Assembly (NCBI RefSeq): GCF_013373865.1
Contig: NC_050468.1
Coordinates: 192,501 to 256,500, forward strand
DNA: 64,000 nucleotides
DNA from: Monomorium pharaonis
Taxonomy: Eukaryota > Arthropoda > Insecta > Hymenoptera > Formicidae
Direction: 5' to 3'
The notes beneath the pieces were generated by a model that was given only the letters and a program-made list of their open reading frames with translations, did not search any database and was not told the DNA's origin. This document shows, piece by piece, positions 58,434 through 64,000 of this stretch; position 1 is the stretch's first letter; each line of letters opens with the position of its first letter. The translations under genes and the position numbers were made by a program.

Positions 58434-59039
58434 CCAGCAAACACAGATATATAATTAATACATTATTACCATATAACGAAATGTAACAAGCAATCAAGAG
58501 GTAGTGCCTCGCACCAAGTGTACGCGCGCGAAGCACTGCCGTGCCTCTATTTACGCGAGACGCCGTTTGCGAGATTCCATAGATTACCGGATCTCAATAA
58601 CGGCTGAATCGATTGATTTCTAAATAAGCTTAATGGATAGCTTGCATCCGATTTATATAACAAAAGTGTTTTTATTTTTCCGCTACGTGACTTCCAAATG
58701 AAGATATCTTGATTTAAAGTTTCGCATGAAGAGTAAAATATAAAATATTTTTAATTAACGTCGTAGTCATTTTTATTATCGTTGTCGTCGCCCGGGACAG
58801 ATGGTGGGGATTTGTACTTTTGCTTTTCGCGCGATAGGTGGTTACGAACGTGACAGGGGCACGAGAATTGATAAAAAGTGCATGTTCGTGTCCGCGGAAG
58901 AACAGAACGAGAAATTACGTGTTTTGATTGACGGTCGAATCCGCCTGTCGAGGTAACGGTTAATTCGCGGTGGATTTCGCGGCGATGATATGACAGATTG
59001 AGGTTAGTGACGTGTTGACGTGCGCGAGGTTACATGTGA
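58434..59039. other. Solo family D-like end and CpG-rich stretch
   Basis: 58434 starts CCCAGCAAACACAG, the terminus of D3, but no right end was found. 58500-59030 is more GC-rich, with CTGAATCGATTGATTTCTAA and a plus-strand donor-like CGAGGTAACGG at 58951. It could be a promoter or first exon, but nothing codes. Confidence 0.3.
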
Positions 59040-59185
59040 TTTTAGTTTTATGTATATTATAAATATATTATATATTAATATATTTATAATATATTACGTT
59101 CTTAATTAATTAATTAATTAAGAACGTAATAATAAACGTATATTAACGTATTAATTAATTAATTAATTAATTAATTAATACATTT
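59040..59185. repeat. TATA- and TTAA-rich simple repeats
   Basis: Palindromic TATATTATAAATATATTATA followed by (TTAA)n runs flanking ACGTAATAATAAACG. Confidence 0.9.
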
Positions 59186-59267
59186 TGCAGTACTATTGGT
59201 GAATAGTTCTATTATTTTTCCATTGATCTTTCGCATACTCAGCAGATACCCACACAGAATATAATAT

Positions 59268-59507
59268 TGTTACGTGCGCTGCCCGGTATACTCTGCGATC
59301 GCGAGTCAGCTGTCGGATCGGGAATATCGATCGGCGGCGGCGGTCAGCTGTCAAAAGCCGGGGCAACGGAGATAAACAAGGAATAAAACAGTCTGAGAGC
59401 GATCTCGAGCTTGTACAGACGCTTTGTGTTAATTGCAATAAAACTGTTCGATTCTTTCAGTTAAAGAGAGTGTATCTTATTCCTTTTCCGCGAGCGCGCG
59501 CGTTACA
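59268..59507 (+). mobile_element. Solo LTR, 240 bp
   Basis: Starts TGTTACGTGCGC and ends CGCGCGTTACA, bounded by ATAT on both sides (59264-59267, 59508-59511), a 4-bp target duplication. GGAATAAAACAG and GCAATAAAACTG are polyadenylation-type signals. It splits one arm of the surrounding element, whose words continue on both sides. Confidence 0.85.
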
Positions 59508-59576
59508 ATATGTATTACATATCTAATGGATATTCTCGACAGATATTACATATCTAATGGATATCCTCGACCTATA

Positions 59577-61491
59577 CAGGGTGTAATGTAATCGGAAGCC
59601 ATCCCGTAATGGAAAGATAGACGGGATCGAGATGAACATAAAAGTCCAATATTGTCTTGGGTTAGGTCTATCAATAATTGAGATATAAATTTTTCAAATT
59701 GTACGAATGAGAGCGCGCCGTGTGAAGAGCCGAGACGCTCGAGCTGTAGCGCGGCCCACTGTGTCGAGCATTGGCTGCCGGCGGCGGGGGGAAGAAGGAG
59801 AAGCGGTGCCGCTGCCTGTGCTTCGCCGCCCTCGCGTCTCACTGCACCGCGCCAACACTCGTGGCAATGGCAGCTATGCACATTCGCGATTACTTGACAA
59901 ATTAGGACAGTTAGCAAAGATATGACAAATTAAAACCGTAATAAACTGCTGTGATTAAGAAAGTCGAAAGAGCGAAAGCGATAGATACTTATGGAATCTA
60001 CAAATAATCTAATTTCTATCGTAATTGTGAATAAGTAAATTAATAAAAGTTTTTCGTACATTCACGAAAGATTCTTTCTTTTTCTTAAATATCTTATTTA
60101 CAGTATCATACAATTCTAACTTTGTTTCTTATCGAATTGTGTCGTACTGTTAAATCCTTGATGAAAACATTAATAAAAAATTAACATAAATTTACAATTG
60201 ATTCTTAAAGTGATAATTTTCTTTTATAAGTGTATTATAATATTTGCCGCATCAAATTCTCTCATCGTTTCTTATTGTTTTTTTTCCATGGAATGTTAAA
60301 TTAACAAAGGTTTATCACAATTAATATCTACGATTGATTCTTCATACATTCTCATTTCGTAAATATTTAATTAGAAAATTATAAAATGCGCGATATATCC
60401 ATATAATATGTTACACTCATTGTTCATAACACGATAGAAAAATATCTCTTGATGTAACGATTTCACAATAGATTATGCCTTCTACGATAATTATGCTTAG
60501 AGATGTTCAATATCAAATGTTATTAATATAACGAAGAGTTTTTCTTTCATAACGATAGGGAACTCGGAATTTCTTTTATCTTTAATTACATTATTAATTA
60601 CGACAGATTTTTACTGATTGATTCAGAATAGATATCAAGAAAAATACAAAAATCTAATTGGTTTCTCTTTCGTAATCCATTACTTGTCTGAAAAAAAAGA
60701 ATTTCAAGAAGTGATATCATTGTCTATCGTTCTCTCGTTTCCTGTTAGGAAAGTATATTTTCTCGTTGGAATATGACAAAATATCTACGGAGACATCGTG
60801 TTTAATAGTTCTGTTGGAATATTTCGTAAACTTAAGTTCTCTATTGTATAATAACGAAAGAAAACGCTTTGTTGTTAACCGCTATTACTGGTGACATTAA
60901 CATCTCCAAGTATAATTACGATCGTATCGTATAATTTAATCACGAAATCGTTAGATCAGGCATGATACAAGATATTTAAGGAAAAGAAAGAATCTTTCGT
61001 GAATGTACGAAAAACTTTTATTAATTTACTTATTCACAATTACGATAGAAATTAGATTATTTGTAGATTCCATAAGTATCTATCGCTTTCGCTCTTTCGA
61101 CTTTCTTAATGACAGCAGTTTATTATGGTTTTAATTTGTCATATCTTTGCTAACTCCTAATTTGTTAAGTAATCGCGAATGTGCATAGCTGCCATCGCCA
61201 CGAGTGTTGGCGCGGTACGATGAGACGCGAAGGCGGCGAAGCACAGGCAGCGGCACCGCTTCTCCTTCTTCCCCCCGCCGCCGGCAGCCAATGCTCGACA
61301 CAGTGGGCCGCGCTACAGCTCGAGCGTCTCGGCTCTTCACACGGCGCGCTCTCATTCGTACAATTTGAAAAATTTATATCTCGATTATTGATAGACCTAA
61401 CCCAAGACAATATTGGACTTTTATGTTCATCTCGATCCCATCTATCTTTCCATTACGGGATGGCTTCCGATTACATTACACCCTGTATATA
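59577..61491. mobile_element. Family A complete element (A3), long TIRs
   Basis: Ends CAGGGTGTAATGTAATCGG and the inverse. Arms of about 530 bp (59577-60105, 60965-61491) contain a CpG-rich block and GCCGGCGGCGG. The inside (60380-60960) matches 15555-16090 of A1 at lower identity. There is no polypurine tract in this copy and no open frame beyond artefacts of the CpG block. Confidence 0.8.
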
Positions 61492-61693
61492 CATAAATAT
61501 CCACTAGATACTGCTATGGATGTCGATTGGATATTGATCTATATATCCCATGGATATTTACTAGATCTCATATTGCTGGACATCTGGATATTTATAGCAC
61601 GTTTAATGGATATTTTTTATATATTCATGGATATCTCTAATATCTGTCGAGGATATCCATTAGATATGTAATACATATTATGTTCTGTGTAGG

Positions 61694-62244
61694 AAGATGT
61701 CATAACAATCATCAAAAGTGGCCCATCGAGCATGCTCTGAGAGGTCCTGTAGTTACCACAGAAACACCATTGTCGCTGGGGGAGTCTAATTTTAGACTTG
61801 TTTTCCTGCACTGCGGGTGATCCTTATATAGCGTGGTTGTTACATCTTATTTCCGAGTTGCACGGCCGCTCTGTCGGCGACGCCGCGCACTACTCGGCTG
61901 GCGAGTGCGCGGCGGCCGACGCAGCACATTTTTTATCGTATGTACATATAATGTTCATGCACTATTCCAAATATTTAGGGGACATTTGGTGATTCTATGA
62001 ACATTCTTCTCCTATTGCAGAAAATACGGCAGTTTTGCCGCATACAAATGAAATATCTCAAAAATATCTAAGATTAGCTGGGAGATATGTGGATAGTACG
62101 TGAATATCTAATAAATATCTTTAGTAGCTGTTTGATGGATGTGGATATGTGGACAACACGTAAATATCGAATGGATATCCGAGATACTCGTAGTTCACAT
62201 GTGTTTGCAGATTTCCAATACAATATGGTGGGCAAACAAGAGGT
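61694..62244. other. Spacer with ATGGATATCC words
   Basis: Includes the third TATA module and, at 62030-62200, GGATATGTGG and AATATCTAATAAATATC words of the family D type. CTAAGATTAGCTGGG at 62069-62083 may be a family D right end without a matched partner. Confidence 0.4.
61795..61910 (-). promoter_or_regulatory. Shared TATA module, copy 3
   Basis: Minus-strand order: GCGCGGCGTCGCCGACAGAG, CAACTCGGAAATAAG, CACGCTATATAAGGATCACC, then AAAACAAGTCTAAAATTAGAC. The last words can form a small stem. Confidence 0.4.
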
Positions 62245-62645
62245 GTGCATCTTTCCATGTGCAAACGAGTGATGAGCAAGTGAACAGTGTGCAAGTGAAT
62301 GGTGCGCAAGTGAGGGGTGCGCATCTTTTCATGTCCAAATGATTGGTGGTCTTCTTTTCGTGACCAAACGAACGTTGAGCAAATAAACTGTGGGGAAATG
62401 AGCGGTGTGAAAATAAATGGTGTGCAACTTTTACGTGTTCAAGTAAACGGCATTTTTTTGTGTGCGAATACCCAGTGGCCAAATTTTACGTGTGCTAATA
62501 ACTGGTGTACATTTTTAATAAAATTTCTTTTGTGTCCAAATGCACCGTGGCTATTTAAACCGTGCGCAAGATATCGTGTCCAAAAGCACCGTGTCCGTTT
62601 AAACTTTAAACCGTGTCCAAGTGCACCGCTTCCGAAAAGATTGGT
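62245..62645 (+). repeat. Degenerate 13-16-bp module array
   Basis: Repeats of GTGCGCAAGTGAACGGT-like modules with variants such as CATCTTTTCATGTCCAAATG and CGTGTCCAAATGCACCG. The layout recalls the arms of family C, but no GAGTGAGTCCC end was found. Confidence 0.6.
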
Positions 62646-62699
62646 TCAGCTCACTGATAAAACATCACAATAACATTTCCATATGAAAAGCAGAAGCCA

Positions 62700-64000
62700 C
62701 AAGTAAAGCAAGAGCAACAAGTTTCAATAAAACTAATGCTGAATTATTTTTCCAAAATTTGGAAACAATAATGTCTCGTCATCATTTTCAACCTCAAGAT
62801 ATTTGGGATATGGATGAAACAGATATAATAACTGTCCAAGTACCAGATGAAATAGTTGCACGAAAAGGTGTCATAAGCAAGTTGGAAGCATTGTTTCGGC
62901 TGAACGTAGAACTTTAGTCATTATGGCTTGTGCTATATATCTGCAATAGGAAATTACATACCATCCTTTTTTGTGTTTCCTTGTTTAAAGATTATTTTAT
63001 TGCATTTGCTGGATCAAGCGGCACTACAAATAGATCGGGTTGCAAGAAAATTTTAAGTAATATTTGAAACATTTCCATACTCATGCAAAATGCTTTACTG
63101 AAAAACTAGTTTTATTGTTGTTGAACAATTATAGTTCACATCTCAGTATTGAGATGTGAATTACGGTTGTTCAACAGCAATAGAACTAGTTTTAGATTAC
63201 GCAAAAGAAAATGAAATTGTGATGTTATTTTTTCCACCGCATTGTCCACCCAAGTTATAACCTCTGAATGGAGGACAATATTTAGACTCTTTAAAAAATA
63301 TGCAATCCCTGCTTGTGATGCTTGGATATTAAACAATCCAAACCACATGATGAATATCCACAATATTCCTGAAGTTGTTGCTGTTGCTTATCCTCTTGCC
63401 ATGACACCAAAAAATATTCAAGCAGGCTTTAATTTAAATGTATTAGTATATTTCCTTATAATAAAGACATTTTCTCAGATTTAGAGGTTGCACCAAATTT
63501 CAATTACTGATAGGCCACCAGGACCATTGAAGAAAATAAGTAAGTATAAAGCATTAATTCAATAATATTATATTAGTGTAATAATGTAATTATTTATAAG
63601 AATAATGACGAACAGCAAGCCCTGACAGAATATACAATGGATGTAGGAGCAATCAGTTCTTCAGAGTGCCATGTCTCCCAATCGTCTTCTAAAAACTCAG
63701 ACGAAGGTTTTGAAATATTAACCCTTCAAAATCTCCGCTCTTTTCCTAAAGCTAGTCCATGAAAAAATTCTCGTAAGTGCGCAAGAAAACGAGTAACAGC
63801 AATTCTTATTGATACACCAGTGAAGAGAAAATTGGAGCTCGAAAAAATAAAAAGTAAGGAAAACAGAAGAAAAGGGAAAGGTGTAAAGAAACCATTTAAA
63901 AATAATAATAAAGACACCAAAACTAATTATGCTAAAAAATCCAAAGAATTTAAACAAATCACGAAACATAGAAAGGTTAAAAAAACAATAGCTTTTAAAG
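62700..64000 (+). pseudogene. pogo-like (DDE_1) transposase, degenerate, runs off the end
   Basis: Fragments in order: ATSFNKTNAELFFQNLETIM, HHFQPQDIWDMDETDIITVQ (first catalytic Asp region), VSAERRTLVIMACA in shifted frames (about 62895), the NNYSSHLSIE region (about 63125), AKENEIVMLFFPPHCPPKLQ (about 63205), then a C-terminal basic part with FPKASP (63745) and KRVTAILIDTPVKRKLE (63790). This is the order of pogo/Tigger and jerky-type transposases. Frameshifts, stops and an inverted duplication at 63104-63192 break it. The N-terminal CENP-B-like DNA-binding part is absent. The right end lies beyond the window. Confidence 0.8.
63104..63192. repeat. Inverted duplication inside the pogo-like gene
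   Basis: AACTAGTTTTATTGTTGTTG to CACATCTCAG (63104-63146) is followed after 4 nt by an inverted copy (63151-63192) with a few mismatches. The coding order resumes directly after the inverted copy, so the copy is extra sequence. Confidence 0.8.

Larger units (their letters stand above)
59249..61693. mobile_element. Family D-like element carrying a solo LTR and element A3
   Basis: CCCACACAGAATATAATAT on the left faces ATATTATGTTCTGTGTAGG on the right, and ATTACATATCTAATGGATAT with CCTCGAC pairs across. Flanks are TA and AA, so the duplication is imperfect. Its own sequence is only the two ends (59249-59576, 61492-61693); the rest is later insertions. Confidence 0.6.

Noticed and set aside
59707..61410. 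Arg-rich frames starting MRARRVKSRDARAV at both ends
   Set aside because: The same frame appears in both inverted arms of element A3 and in A1 and A2; it is the CpG-rich arm block, not a gene.

Overview
The window is insect-like nuclear DNA, most likely hymenopteran and possibly ant. That assignment is an inference from the AT-rich, GC-patchy composition, short GT-AG introns and the kinds of transposon present; no species marker was identified. It is a gene-poor transposon graveyard with insertions nested up to four deep. Two parts look like ordinary coding DNA: a three-exon CACTA/EnSpm-type transposase gene that still reads cleanly (1665-4912, minus), and a two-exon segment of an adaptor-like host gene rich in YDD(V/I) motifs (55350-56575, minus). 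A short two-exon gene end (16659-17267, plus) also has matching splice phases.

Layout: 1-540 is an 82-bp satellite. 1.4-5.5 kb holds the CACTA-like gene. 5.5-12.3 kb is a decayed BEN-domain gene broken by foldback elements, a 1.05-kb tandem duplication and a probable LINE fragment. 13.9-16.6 kb is an element carrying a 1.2-kb polypurine tract. 18.7-20.75 kb is a CpG-rich, LTR-like block with a possible primer-binding site. 20.8-25.8 kb holds long-TIR elements of two families (A and B) with CAGGGTGT-type ends. 25.8-30.3 kb is a nest of foldback elements beside a cluster of six hairpins. 30-36 kb holds Harbinger fragments, a 5S-rRNA-like fragment and more foldback elements. 36.1-43.0 kb is one LINE split by a MULE-like fragment and a 5.3-kb nested insertion. 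43.4-51.0 kb is a degenerate Ty3/Gypsy element carrying four later insertions. 51-54.9 kb is foldback and microsatellite DNA. 59.2-61.7 kb is a nested element containing a solo LTR. 62.7-64.0 kb is a pogo-like transposase pseudogene that runs off the end.

Two families of non-autonomous elements can be defined from target-site evidence inside the window. One ('D' below) has CCCA-type ends and 2-bp target duplications that are not fixed as TA (TA, AC, CA, TT and AA are all seen); its interiors are made of element-specific palindromic words. The other ('C') starts GAGTGAGTCCCAG, makes exact 9-bp duplications as Mutator-like elements do, and has arms built from an ordered alphabet of 13-16-bp modules. 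In the Gypsy and LINE coding regions, conceptually removing an insertion plus one duplication copy rejoins the host reading frame, which fixes the ends independently.

The protein genes do not form a pathway. Most are transposases, reverse transcriptases or their remains. All calls are from reading the sequence; no similarity search was run.
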